From HGM13862 sp031553915 (lineage in GTDB: Bacteria > Bacillota > Dehalobacteriia > UBA4068), in the NCBI GenBank assembly GCA_031553915.1, contig JAVBKT010000007.1, forward strand, positions 27,640 to 91,639: 64,000 bases of DNA. Direction: 5' to 3'. Below are positions 9,654-18,304 of the stretch, piece by piece. Numbering within the stretch: position 1 is the first letter of the stretch; each line of letters begins with the position of its first letter. The translations under genes and the position numbers were made by a program. The notes under the pieces are model-generated. The model searched no databases, had not been told where the DNA came from, and saw only the letters and a list, made by a program, of their open reading frames with translations.

Positions 9654-10805
9654 CTATGCTTTTTGCAAAAAATTCATTATTGCTTCATCTTTGTCCATTC
9701 TTTGGTCAACGGCCTTCTTCAAAGCAATCATTTGCGACATATCGCCGATCAGTTCTGCGCCAACCAATAGCCCCTGATCAAAAAAAAGCTTACAAAACAG
9801 CTCTTGCTGCGAATCCTTAGCAGCATAGCCGTCTTTGGCATTAATATCACCATAGCTCCAAACCTTTGTGCCCATGGCGTTCATCATATAGGCAGGCTGC
9901 TCCGGCTGATAGGTTCTATCGCCGCCCGCGGCATTGGCTCCGGCTACTGCCCCTTGCGCCATGCCGACTGTCCATAGGCCCGCCACTTTTCCCTGATATT
10001 CGGCGCAGTCGCCTGCGGCAAAAATATCCGGCGCCGAGGTTTGCATTCGCTCATCAACAACAATCGCCCTATTGCATTCCGCTCCGGCAGAGCGGCCAAT
10101 TTTGGTCAGGCTCTTAATCCCGGCGGCAAAAATTACTGCTCCGGCCGCAAAGCCGCGGCCATCAGCCAGGCGCACCAAATTATCATCTATGGCCTCCAAA
10201 TAGCCGTTTAGAGCTATCCTGATCCCTGCCTTTTCCACAATGCCAAGGAAGAAGACGCTGCCTTCCTTATCCAGCTGACGGGACAAGAGGCGGTCTCCTC
10301 TGCCCACAATAACCACTGAGCGCCCGGCGCGGGAGAGATGCCAGGCAGCCTCTAAACCCAGCAAGCCATCGCCAATAATGACTACCTGCCCCAAAAAGGC
10401 GCTGATGCGCTCAATATCCGCCAGAAAACGCAGCGGCATAACATTATCGCGGTCATTGCCCTCGGCCTGGGGAAGATTGCCGACCGCGCCGGTGGTAATA
10501 ATTAATTTATCATAATAAAGATAGCTGCCATCAGTAAATTTAACCTGTTTTTCTTCTACATTGACTGATGTCACCCGATCATTGATCACCTCAATTTGCT
10601 CATCAGTAAACCACTGATAATTGCGCACCAGCAGCTTTTCCGGATCAGTACCCGCAAAAACCTCGCAAATCCTGGTGCGGTAATAGGGCAGACATTTTTC
10701 GCCGCAAACCAAATGAATCCTGGCTTGGCTGTCCTGATCCCTAGCTGCCTGGGCTGCGGAAAGCCCGGCAATACCGCCGCCGATGACAATAATCCTTTGT
10801 TCCAT
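9654..10805 (-). CDS. NAD(P)H:rubredoxin oxidoreductase-like flavoprotein
   Basis: 383 aa FAD- and NAD(P)-binding protein of the pyridine nucleotide-disulfide oxidoreductase class I fold, without a redox-active CxxxxC pair. The FAD Rossmann motif is VIGGGIAGLSAAQAA near residue 8, the NAD-binding motif is VVIIGDGLLGLEAA in the middle, and the second FAD motif is IFAAGDCAEY. The closest recognised types are clostridial NADH-rubredoxin reductase and NirB-like N-terminal domains. SD GGAGTAGAAAT precedes the ATG. The adjacent rubredoxin gene strongly supports the assignment. Confidence 0.88.
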   Translation of the reverse strand: MEQRIIVIGGGIAGLSAAQAARDQDSQARIHLVCGEKCLPYYRTRICEVFAGTDPEKLLVRNYQWFTDEQIEVINDRVTSVNVEEKQVKFTDGSYLYYDKLIITTGAVGNLPQAEGNDRDNVMPLRFLADIERISAFLGQVVIIGDGLLGLEAAWHLSRAGRSVVIVGRGDRLLSRQLDKEGSVFFLGIVEKAGIRIALNGYLEAIDDNLVRLADGRGFAAGAVIFAAGIKSLTKIGRSAGAECNRAIVVDERMQTSAPDIFAAGDCAEYQGKVAGLWTVGMAQGAVAGANAAGGDRTYQPEQPAYMMNAMGTKVWSYGDINAKDGYAAKDSQQELFCKLFFDQGLLVGAELIGDMSQMIALKKAVDQRMDKDEAIMNFLQKA

Positions 10806-10853
10806 ATTTCTACTCCTTGTTCAAACAGACATCATAGGGTGGGTAAAATCTAT

Positions 10854-10880
10854 AAAAGGCAGGGAAAATCCCTACCTTTT
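10854..10880 (-). terminator. Intrinsic terminator
   Basis: AAAAGGCAGGGA pairs with TCCCTACCTTTT (one C/A mismatch) around a short AAA loop, with TTTTAT following on the - strand. It lies just after the zinc-ribbon protein gene that ends at 10907 and before the reductase gene. Confidence 0.65.
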
Positions 10881-10906
10881 ATTGTATGCTTTCCTTATTT
10901 TATTAA

Positions 10907-11722
10907 CTAATTAATATTATCAACAATTTGAAATATCTGGCTCCAATTATCGATTCCCATCTCAGTCAGAAAACCGGATAAAATGCTGCCTAACACAACC
11001 ACTAGCAAGACTAAGATCACAACAATAATCACGATGAAAATCAACAATGCGCGGAAGAAATTACGTTTAGAGGGGTTAACATTGCGGCCAAATGCCCACA
11101 GGCAAATCATCAACAGGAAACCAAGCGCAGGCACAAAGCCAAGTATCATTACTACTACCGGGGTAGCGATTAAGCCGCCGATTATCCCGCAGACAATGGC
11201 CAGAACCAGTGGCACTACCAAAAGCAATAGCAGTGAAACCAACCAGCTGCCAAGACCCACCACCGGGGTTAAATTGTTTTCAAAGAACTCCGGCTGGGCA
11301 GCGCGGCCCATGGGGCGCGGCGCGGTCGGCGCCGGGGCGCTTCCCTGAGGTGCAGGCGCCGCTGCCGGCGCGCTATAGACCGGATTGCCAGCGGGCGCTG
11401 TTGGTGCGCTATAGACCGGATTGGCCTGCGCAGCTGGCGCAGCCGGCGGAGCAGCATAGGCAGGAGCAGCGGGGGGTGCAGTATATGCAGGCGCGGCAGG
11501 TGGGGCTTGCGTCGCCGCAGGATTCACCGGAGCAATTGGCTGTATTGTGGGGATTGTTCCCTGTGCGGGTGGTGCTGCAACAGGGGAAGGAGCAGGAGGG
11601 GCATATTGTACGCCGGGCAACCCTGGGGCGCCCATTGCTGGGTTGTCATCCATCTTAGCCCCGCAGGCTAAGCAAAACCTATTCCCCTCTGACATTTCTA
11701 CGCCGCAAATATGGCATTTCAT
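10907..11722 (-). CDS. Zinc-ribbon, Pro/Ala-rich membrane protein
   Basis: 271 aa, function unknown. The N-terminal zinc ribbon is CHICGVEMSEGNRFCLACG (residues 3-21). It is followed by a Pro/Ala/Tyr-rich repetitive linker of about 110 residues with recurring PPAAPAY and NPVYSAP units, and then three hydrophobic segments in the C-terminal half (about 155-185, 190-212 and 228-250). SD AAGGAGG is at good spacing. The architecture (cytosolic zinc ribbon, flexible linker, membrane domain) is common in Firmicutes zinc-ribbon membrane proteins. Confidence 0.75.
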   Translation of the reverse strand: MKCHICGVEMSEGNRFCLACGAKMDDNPAMGAPGLPGVQYAPPAPSPVAAPPAQGTIPTIQPIAPVNPAATQAPPAAPAYTAPPAAPAYAAPPAAPAAQANPVYSAPTAPAGNPVYSAPAAAPAPQGSAPAPTAPRPMGRAAQPEFFENNLTPVVGLGSWLVSLLLLLVVPLVLAIVCGIIGGLIATPVVVMILGFVPALGFLLMICLWAFGRNVNPSKRNFFRALLIFIVIIVVILVLLVVVLGSILSGFLTEMGIDNWSQIFQIVDNIN

Positions 11723-11975
11723 AAATATTTCCTCCTTGCATCAAATAATCATCGTGTCCTAATCAAATAATCATAATGTCCTAGATGATTCCAACTAAGT
11801 AGTTATTATTCTGCCTGGATTCTTATAAATCCTGCTAAATTCACTTATTTTATCTGTAAAAGTATAGTTATTTATTATATTGACGCAACTGATAAAAGAG
11901 ACTAAACATTTTTATTTTATCGTATGCAGGCCTTGGCCATGGGAGTGCTTGAAAAATCACAAAAGCTGATAAAAA

Positions 11976-12008
11976 ACCGCTACCCATTTAAGCAACACTA
12001 ATAGCGGT
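11976..12008 (-). terminator. Possible second (tandem) terminator
   Basis: ACCGCTA and TAGCGGT form a 7-bp stem with a 19-nt loop, followed by TTTTTTA on the - strand. It lies directly beyond the strong hairpin at 12012-12045 and may serve as a backup terminator for the surface-protein gene. Confidence 0.4.
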
Positions 12009-12011
12009 AGC

Positions 12012-12045
12012 AAAAAATGACCGCCCTGAAGGGCGGTCATTTTTT
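12012..12045. terminator. Strong intrinsic terminator
   Basis: Perfect 15-bp stem AAAAAATGACCGCCC / GGGCGGTCATTTTTT with a TGAA loop. It terminates the surface-protein gene ending at 12091. The remaining part of the 11723-12090 gap is AT-rich and holds nothing else recognisable. Confidence 0.9.
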
Positions 12046-12090
12046 AAACATTACTTTATCAAGACTTTATCAAGCTATACGTTTCAGCAA

Positions 12091-14454
12091 TTAGTTGCTC
12101 TGGTAAGCGTTATAAGGACTGCTGGTGTTGATAGAGATAGCTTTGGATACAGCATTGTAGTTAACTTGTGCGTCAATCAAAGCGCTGATCTGACGGAGAT
12201 TGACATAGTTGCTGCCGCCAATATTGTAGGCTACAACCTGTACTTGTTGGCCATTAAAGGTCAGGGTCTGAGCAGAAGGCTGCGGATTGACAAAGTTTAC
12301 TGCCTGATTGTCAGGATTTGCAGCATCCGGAACATAAGCGGTGAGAGCAGTCATGGCCGCAGTATTATCACTGCCGGTATAAACAACATTGAATTGTTTA
12401 GCAGAACCATTGAATGCGGAAGCGATGTCACGGAGTCTGACAAAGTTGTTGCCGTTGATATTAACAGCATTGAAGGATTTGGCAACGCCATTGATGCTGA
12501 GAGACTGTTTGGTCAACTGATAAACCGGGGTTGCAGCAGGTTGACGATAAACATTCAGCACATAGGTGGTGGAGCCAACAGTAACTTTAACTTCATTCAA
12601 GCCTTCGTTAAGAGCTACTGCCTGAGCAACTCCGCTTTTGCCAGTGGAAGTGATTACGGTAGCGCCGTTTTTGATGGTGATATTAGCGCCGGTATCATTG
12701 GCAGTAGGAGTTACGGTGACAGAGCTAATGCTGTTAGGAACAGCGCTGACATAGTTGTAAAGATCGGTTTTGAATGTCGGAGCGGAGAAATAGGCGGTAT
12801 TGCCAAAGTTGAAGACGAGATTGCTTAAACCGGCAACCGCGCCAACATTCAAGGTAACTTTGTAGGTGCCTACGACTTCGCAGTTTTCACCAATCAAGAC
12901 GATCTCATAAACATTGGCGCCGGCTTTCAAACCAGTAGCTTTTATAGTCTCGCTGGTGGTGCTGTCCAGCTTCACATCATTGCAAATGATTGCCAAAATG
13001 TTCTCGCTGCTCTTAGCTTTGATAGCGATCTCAGCTTCTGTAGTGCCAACAGGCAATGCTACTGAATAGTCTTTAGTGGCAGCAGCGAAAGCAGGAGACA
13101 AGGTTGCTGCAACAAGTTTCTTTTTGGAATCTTTGTATTTAACAGAAATGCCGTTCAAGACCGCATCATCATCATCCGCATTGCGGGAAGCATAGTAAAC
13201 ATATACTTTGTAGGTGGAGGATATATTATCATCATTGGTAACAACGATAGTATATTCTGTTCTACCGCCTACGGTCAATCTGCTGTTAAAGACATTGTTT
13301 CTCTGGGTAAGAGAACTGCCATTAACTTTCACAGTATAATCACTGTCAAAATCGACAGTCAGGAAAGCATAGGCATTGGTTTTCAGGTTGTCATTATCAT
13401 AAGGAACGAATACATAGTAATTGAAGGTTTCTTCATCAAATTTACCAGGGAACATAGTGAAGTCTGTTTCATCATCTTCACGGCTGTCGGCAATGACAAT
13501 ATCCAGGCCGTCGAGGAGAACAGATTCGCCTTCTGTAAGCTCAAGAGTATATTCAGTACTATTGAGGTTGCTGGCGGAGTATACGGTGAAATCAATATCA
13601 TAATCGCCGCCGTCAGAGAGGTCAATCTCGAAATAACCGTCATCTTCATCCCAATCGATATCAGCGCCATCTTCATCATCAATTTCAAAGGTGGCTCCAG
13701 GAGCCAAGCCCTTTAAGGTGACTTTCAGGGTATCGGTGCCATAATTATAGGTATATTTGATAACGCCACTGGCATTAGGAGATTTGGTTATATCTTGGTC
13801 GTCAAAATGAAGACCGGTAATGGTTGCTAAATCATAGTTTTTGGTGACCACAACATTATAGGTTTTTTCACGGCCATTTTCGGCTTTAACCTTTACCGGG
13901 ATTGTGGTAGAAGCAGTGGTAAGGTTTGTAGTGGCTGCAACTGTTGCATTTGGCTGAGTGCTGGCAAGAGCAATAGAAGAAGCAGCACTGTTTACCGAAA
14001 TAGCAATTTGTTCAGTATCATAATTTCCGGCAACTGAAGCAGGGATGCTTAAATTGCTATGTACAGAAGGGCTGGTAACAGTTAAATTGGTTAATCTGGC
14101 ATCATTGTCACCAACATAAAGTATAATGTTTGCTGTAGCCGTCAAATTAGTATTATAATTAACTACTACAGTAAGTTCGTTCTCACCAGCGGCTAGAGCA
14201 ACATTTACATTATCAGCATTTGCGGTAGCGGTAGCATCACCAGAAACTTCAATTTTATCAATTGATGTAGCTGTTGCTCCAGTAATACTATCCGCCTTAA
14301 TGTTTACTGTGCCCGCACTAGAAATATCTAATCCCGTAGATGGTACAGCGGTTCCATTTACGGACAGTACTGGCGCTGCGGCCGCCATGGCTGCCGCGGA
14401 AAAGGCGAAGACCATTACCATGGCCAACAAAACAACAAGAATCTTTTTCTTCAT
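12091..14454 (-). CDS. Large secreted surface protein, cadherin-like repeats plus stalk domain
   Basis: 787 aa. A signal peptide begins MKKKILVVLLAMVMVFAF and ends near AMAAA. The body consists of repeated beta-sandwich modules of the cadherin-like type (PF12733-like), recognisable by recurring YxVxVxx and 'L..L....G.L...F.....Y' patterns. The last about 140 residues contain two copper-amine-oxidase-N-like modules, with NFVRLRDIASAFNG and NYVNLRQISALIDA. No SLH or LPXTG anchor is seen. SD AAAGGAGG precedes the ATG. The signal peptide closely resembles that of the S-layer protein ending at 43523. Probable cell-envelope protein; the ligand is unknown. Confidence 0.85.
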   Translation of the reverse strand: MKKKILVVLLAMVMVFAFSAAAMAAAAPVLSVNGTAVPSTGLDISSAGTVNIKADSITGATATSIDKIEVSGDATATANADNVNVALAAGENELTVVVNYNTNLTATANIILYVGDNDARLTNLTVTSPSVHSNLSIPASVAGNYDTEQIAISVNSAASSIALASTQPNATVAATTNLTTASTTIPVKVKAENGREKTYNVVVTKNYDLATITGLHFDDQDITKSPNASGVIKYTYNYGTDTLKVTLKGLAPGATFEIDDEDGADIDWDEDDGYFEIDLSDGGDYDIDFTVYSASNLNSTEYTLELTEGESVLLDGLDIVIADSREDDETDFTMFPGKFDEETFNYYVFVPYDNDNLKTNAYAFLTVDFDSDYTVKVNGSSLTQRNNVFNSRLTVGGRTEYTIVVTNDDNISSTYKVYVYYASRNADDDDAVLNGISVKYKDSKKKLVAATLSPAFAAATKDYSVALPVGTTEAEIAIKAKSSENILAIICNDVKLDSTTSETIKATGLKAGANVYEIVLIGENCEVVGTYKVTLNVGAVAGLSNLVFNFGNTAYFSAPTFKTDLYNYVSAVPNSISSVTVTPTANDTGANITIKNGATVITSTGKSGVAQAVALNEGLNEVKVTVGSTTYVLNVYRQPAATPVYQLTKQSLSINGVAKSFNAVNINGNNFVRLRDIASAFNGSAKQFNVVYTGSDNTAAMTALTAYVPDAANPDNQAVNFVNPQPSAQTLTFNGQQVQVVAYNIGGSNYVNLRQISALIDAQVNYNAVSKAISINTSSPYNAYQSN

Positions 14455-14668
14455 AATGTAATACCTCCTTTAAAATACGTACCAATTAAATAAATTTCAT
14501 ACTTACAAACGATTAATGTTAAGACATAAACTCCGTTGACAATTGTTGGACTATCACCCTCCTTTGTTTGTTCCCAAATTTTAGAGAAATTCCAGAAAAC
14601 TTTTTGGAACATTTATCAATTAATCTATAGGCACCGCTGCACAGGTGCGCAGCAGGCTGTTAGCATAA

Positions 14669-15280
14669 TTATTCAGCCGGGGGAGCTTGGTCAGCCGCGC
14701 CATCGGCCCCGCCTTCTGCCTCAGGATTCTGCACTTCGACAACATCGCTGTTCTTGATCAGGCTTTCCATAGCTTCAATCAGCTGCGCTTTGGTGGGGTT
14801 GGTGAAGATGACCACCAGATAGGTGACGTCCTTTTCCGCATCCCAGACATCGGCAATGCCGATTTTGCCGCTAAAGGCGGTGACCTCAGCATCCGGATCA
14901 GGATAGCGCAAGCGGGCGGGAAGACCTGAAATTTCTGTTTGTTCATCAAAATCAAAGGTTGAAGTGTAACCGCTCATATTCTCCCGCTGCCCCAAAGCCA
15001 TGCGGCCAAAGGCCATGCTATCGCCAACAGAAAAATCTACCTGAGCCTGGTCTGTCTCAATAACGCTATAGCGGTCCGGGGAATATTTCTCGGCGACATC
15101 GATATCTATGCCAAGCATGGTAGCCAGCTCTTGTTTATCCTCCAGGGCCTGTTCGGTGATGGGCGCCTCAGGATCATCAGCCTTTTGCACACCAGGATCA
15201 TCATCGGCGGGGTTGTTGTCACAAGCAGCCAAAACCACCAACAGAGATATGGCCATAAAGGCTAGAAAAAACTTCTTCAT
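14669..15280 (-). CDS. Secreted lipoprotein, unknown family
   Basis: 203 aa. The type II signal peptide has lipobox LAAC (Cys20). The mature part is Asp/Glu-rich at first, then a single globular domain of about 140 residues with no recognised motif, and an acidic Ala/Pro tail. SD GGGAGGG precedes the ATG at 15280. It lies between sppA and the large surface protein, all on the - strand, suggesting an envelope role. The 14455-14668 gap contains one weak hairpin and nothing else. Confidence 0.75.
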   Translation of the reverse strand: MKKFFLAFMAISLLVVLAACDNNPADDDPGVQKADDPEAPITEQALEDKQELATMLGIDIDVAEKYSPDRYSVIETDQAQVDFSVGDSMAFGRMALGQRENMSGYTSTFDFDEQTEISGLPARLRYPDPDAEVTAFSGKIGIADVWDAEKDVTYLVVIFTNPTKAQLIEAMESLIKNSDVVEVQNPEAEGGADGAADQAPPAE

Positions 15281-15455
15281 AAACTTTCCCTCCCAGAAAT
15301 AAATAAGAATTATAAAGTTAATAATATATCTAAATTATTATAACATAGATATGTTTATTTAGTATACATAATATATACAATATTTGTAGAGAAATTAATG
15401 CAAAAAGCAACTGACATTTGTGTGAAAAGCATTTTATCACACCAAACCTCAGACA

Positions 15456-16472
15456 TTAATAGCCCGCATAATAGGAAATCGGGCCGCTGGGCGGCAAAAA
15501 CTCCAACAGGGCATTGATGTCGCTGCCTTGATAATCCAGAGAGAGCAGCTGCTCCAAGAGGCTGGGGGTATAAAGCGGAATATACTCTCTGGCCGGGTAG
15601 CTATAGCCCAGTTCTTCCTGCATCGCAGCTAGGGCTGTGTCATAATCGCCCACTTCATCAATCAGCTTCAGCTCTACGGCCTGGCGCGCAGAATAAATGC
15701 GGCCATCGGCAAGGCTGATAACCTGATCCTTCTCTAGCGGGCGGTTCTCAGCGATCCACAGCACAAAGTCATTATAGTATTCATCAATCATCGTCTGGTA
15801 AATAGCCTTGGTTTCCGGCGTCATCTCTTCCAAATAGCTGCCCATCGATTTTTGCGCGCCGCTGGTAATGGTGTTCACCGTAACCCCCATCTTATCCAGG
15901 AGGCCGGAAATATCGAGCATAGAGCCATAGGCAACGCCAATGCTGCCGGTGATGCAGTACTCATTGGCAAAAATCATATCGCCGGCGCAGGCCAGCCAAT
16001 AGCCGCCTGAGGCCATATAGCGGTGCCCGTACATATATACCGGGCGGCCGGTAAGCTCGCGATATTCTTCAATCTTATCTGTCAGCTCGGCGCCTGCCAA
16101 CAGCTCTCCGCCCGGAGAATCGATATAGACCAGCAGACCCATGTTGCTTCTGTTGTCAATCAGATGATCAATCGTCTCCAGCAAGAAAGAGTGGTTATAG
16201 GAGCTGGAATCAACACTGCTGATTGTCCCCTCTACATAAATTACCGCAATATGCTCGCTATTGATATTATAGTTATAAGAATTCTCCCGGCTTGTGCCCA
16301 CTATCACCGCAATAATCAGCGCCAGAAAAACAGCGGCCCCGATCAATATCCATAGCCAGGTTTTACGCGGTTTGGATCGGGCATAATAACTATTGTCATA
16401 TGCTGTTGGCGCGGCAGCGGGCTGTTGGCCGGATGCTTGCAGCGGCTCTTGGTTATTGTTTTGTTGCGTCAT
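15456..16472 (-). CDS. sppA: Signal peptide peptidase SppA (S49)
   Basis: Membrane-anchored serine peptidase that degrades released signal peptides. 338 aa from the ATG at 16472, chosen because GGAGG lies just upstream; a GTG at 16490 overlaps that ribosome site and is unlikely. One N-terminal membrane segment follows a Gln/Asn-rich cytosolic tail. The catalytic dyad of the family is visible as Ser155 in MASGGYW and Lys208 in GAQKSMGS. The conserved SPGG and GSIGV motifs are present. Length fits the short Gram-positive SppA form. Confidence 0.92.
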   Translation of the reverse strand: MTQQNNNQEPLQASGQQPAAAPTAYDNSYYARSKPRKTWLWILIGAAVFLALIIAVIVGTSRENSYNYNINSEHIAVIYVEGTISSVDSSSYNHSFLLETIDHLIDNRSNMGLLVYIDSPGGELLAGAELTDKIEEYRELTGRPVYMYGHRYMASGGYWLACAGDMIFANEYCITGSIGVAYGSMLDISGLLDKMGVTVNTITSGAQKSMGSYLEEMTPETKAIYQTMIDEYYNDFVLWIAENRPLEKDQVISLADGRIYSARQAVELKLIDEVGDYDTALAAMQEELGYSYPAREYIPLYTPSLLEQLLSLDYQGSDINALLEFLPPSGPISYYAGY

Positions 16473-16556
16473 ATTAATATTGGCCTCCACAACCAGCTTG
16501 GTTATTCCTTTGGTAAATAATTTTCGGGTTTTGCTATACTGAATACTTTAAATATA

Positions 16557-16585
16557 ATTATATCAAAATACAACTGTTAAAGCAA
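16557..16585 (-). promoter_or_regulatory. Sigma-A-type promoter for sppA
   Basis: On the - strand, TTGCTT (16585-16580) and TATAAT (16562-16557) are separated by 17 bp, reading toward sppA. Confidence 0.6.
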
Positions 16586-16617
16586 AAGAATATCTATTTT
16601 AATGAAGAGAAAATATG

Positions 16618-16647
16618 TTGGCATATAGTATGGTATTGTGTTAAAAT
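16618..16647 (+). promoter_or_regulatory. Sigma-A-type promoter for WG-repeat gene
   Basis: TTGGCA (16618-16623) and TAAAAT (16642-16647) are 18 bp apart, placing transcription start only a few bases before the GGAGGTGG ribosome site at 16658. Confidence 0.6.
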
Positions 16648-16672
16648 ACAATCTAATGGAGGTGGCAATAAA

Positions 16673-17563
16673 CTGAACGCGGAAATCAAACAAAGAGAAG
16701 GGAAAACGCTGCTGACGCTGTTGCGCGTGGTTATTTTTGCCATTGCTGCTTTAAGCGTTTTTGGCATGTACGGTTTTGCCGAAAAAACATTAGCCTTCTT
16801 TAACAATAATATTAATGCGGCCGACCAGCCGCTTATTGATGACCCTGATCAGCCTGACATACAAGGGCGCAGCTATACGCTATACTACGATGAAAAAATT
16901 TATAGCGACAGCATGGCCGGATACCGCCACATCTATAAGCAGTACTATATTGTCGGCCAGGAGAATGCCGTGGGGCTGGTTGATGCCGCCGGAACGGTAT
17001 TGCTGCCCCAGCAATATCAGGACATTATTATTCTCCCCTATACCTATATTCTTAAACAGGACGAGTTCTGGGGTTTCTATAGCAGAGAGACACTTGAACT
17101 ATTAAGTGACAATATCTGGAATCAGGCTGAAATTGAGCTGTCAGAGCAAGGCAAAATTATCAGCGACCTGGTGAAGGTTAATAAAGACGGTGTTTATGGC
17201 GCTACAAATCATAACGGAGAAATCATCATCAGCCCGGCCTGGGATGGTTTGGAGCTTTACACCTATGAGGCTGAATGGCCCCTGATCCGGGTGCAGCAAG
17301 ATACGCAATATGGCTTTATCAACAATTCCGGTGATGTCATTATCAGCGTCAGATATGCATATGCCCAGCTCAACACCTATTCTGTTATCAACACTGATGA
17401 GCAGGGCAATGAAAACACCGTCACCGTACCGATCATTTATGTCTGTGAGGATGGGCAATGGGGCGGTATTTTCCGTGACAGCGACGGCGACCCTACCTCT
17501 GTGGACTGGAATATTGAGCCGACAACGGAAGTGCTCGCAGACTATAATGCTTCCCGTGTCTAA
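16673..17563 (+). CDS. WG-repeat membrane-anchored protein (apparent CTG start)
   Basis: 296 aa if read from CTG at 16673. That codon follows GGAGGTGG (16658-16665) with 7-nt spacing and gives a basic N-terminus (NAEIKQREGKTLL) before the membrane segment, as expected for an anchored protein. No ATG, GTG or TTG lies between this SD and TTG 16721, and TTG 16721 has no SD and would remove the basic residues. The extracellular part holds several WG-type beta repeats (for example GLVDAAGTVLLPQQY, DGVYGATNHNGEIII, QYGFINNSGDVII and DGQWGGIF). The function of WG proteins is unknown. It is transcribed divergently from sppA. Confidence 0.75.
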   Translation: MNAEIKQREGKTLLTLLRVVIFAIAALSVFGMYGFAEKTLAFFNNNINAADQPLIDDPDQPDIQGRSYTLYYDEKIYSDSMAGYRHIYKQYYIVGQENAVGLVDAAGTVLLPQQYQDIIILPYTYILKQDEFWGFYSRETLELLSDNIWNQAEIELSEQGKIISDLVKVNKDGVYGATNHNGEIIISPAWDGLELYTYEAEWPLIRVQQDTQYGFINNSGDVIISVRYAYAQLNTYSVINTDEQGNENTVTVPIIYVCEDGQWGGIFRDSDGDPTSVDWNIEPTTEVLADYNASRV

Positions 17564-17582
17564 ACGGCAGATAAATATCTAA

Positions 17583-17634
17583 AAAAGAAAGTGGGGAATG
17601 TTGCAAAAGCAACGTTATTGCCGCTTTCTTTTTG
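17583..17634 (+). terminator. Intrinsic terminator
   Basis: AAAGAAAG and CTTTCTTT arms enclose an inner GTTGC/GCAAC stem, followed by TTTTTGTT; it ends the WG-repeat gene. Confidence 0.7.
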
Positions 17635-17682
17635 TTATACTTGAACCAATGAAAGGCTTAATTCAACGAAAGGGTGATAATC

Positions 17683-18213
17683 ATGACCGACTTAATTTTT
17701 GATCACAGCCGTCCGCAGCATAAAAAGAAAATCCTCAGCGAAGAAAGAAAGCTGGAGATACTGCAGAAGGCGCACTGGGGCACGCTGGCGACATGCGGCA
17801 AGGATGGCGAGCCATATTGTGTACCCATTGGCTTTGCCTATGATGATGCCAGCGGCAATATTATTTTTCATACCGGCAAAGCAGGGATGAAAATCAGCAA
17901 CCTGGAGCATGACAACCGCGTTTGCTTCAGCATTGTTGGCAGCGCGGACTTAGTGACAGAAAAATTTGCCGCCACCTTTGAATCTCTGGTCATCTTTGGC
18001 CATATGGAGCGGGTGCCGGAAGAGGATGCGCTGGCCGCGGCAACGATCTTTTGCCATAAATTTGCGCCCAAAGCTACCGACCAGCTGCTGATGGAAGAAA
18101 TAGATGACAGCAATGCCATGGCGGAAATGATGCACAAGGCTTCGCAATTTATGGTGATGTACCGCCTCATCCCCGAGCATATCAGCAGCAAAAGACGAGT
18201 ATTGGAAAAATAA
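17683..18213 (+). CDS. Pyridoxamine 5'-phosphate oxidase-fold flavoprotein (NimA-like)
   Basis: 176 aa from the ATG at 17683, which has GAAAGGG at proper spacing; the upstream GTG at 17674 overlaps that site. The family hallmark WGTLATCGKDGEPYCVPIGF appears near the N-terminus, followed by IIFHTGKAGMKISNL, the flavin-binding split-barrel pattern found in 5-nitroimidazole reductase-like (Nim) and PNPOx-related proteins. Probable FMN-dependent cytosolic oxidoreductase of unknown substrate. It is a single gene between terminators. Confidence 0.85.
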   Translation: MTDLIFDHSRPQHKKKILSEERKLEILQKAHWGTLATCGKDGEPYCVPIGFAYDDASGNIIFHTGKAGMKISNLEHDNRVCFSIVGSADLVTEKFAATFESLVIFGHMERVPEEDALAAATIFCHKFAPKATDQLLMEEIDDSNAMAEMMHKASQFMVMYRLIPEHISSKRRVLEK

Positions 18214-18259
18214 GGCCAGACAGAACAATGCCGTAACCGCGGCCAGGCCGAAGTCTGTC

Positions 18260-18304
18260 AATTAAATTAAAAGCGCCTCCATGGGGGGCGCTTTTAATTT
18301 AATT
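18260..18304. terminator. Bidirectional terminator overlapping phoR stop
   Basis: 18-bp stem AATTAAATTAAAAGCGCC / GGCGCTTTTAATTTAATT with a 9-nt loop. It serves both the flavoprotein gene (+) and the pst-pho operon (-); its right arm includes the last codon and stop of phoR. Confidence 0.88.
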
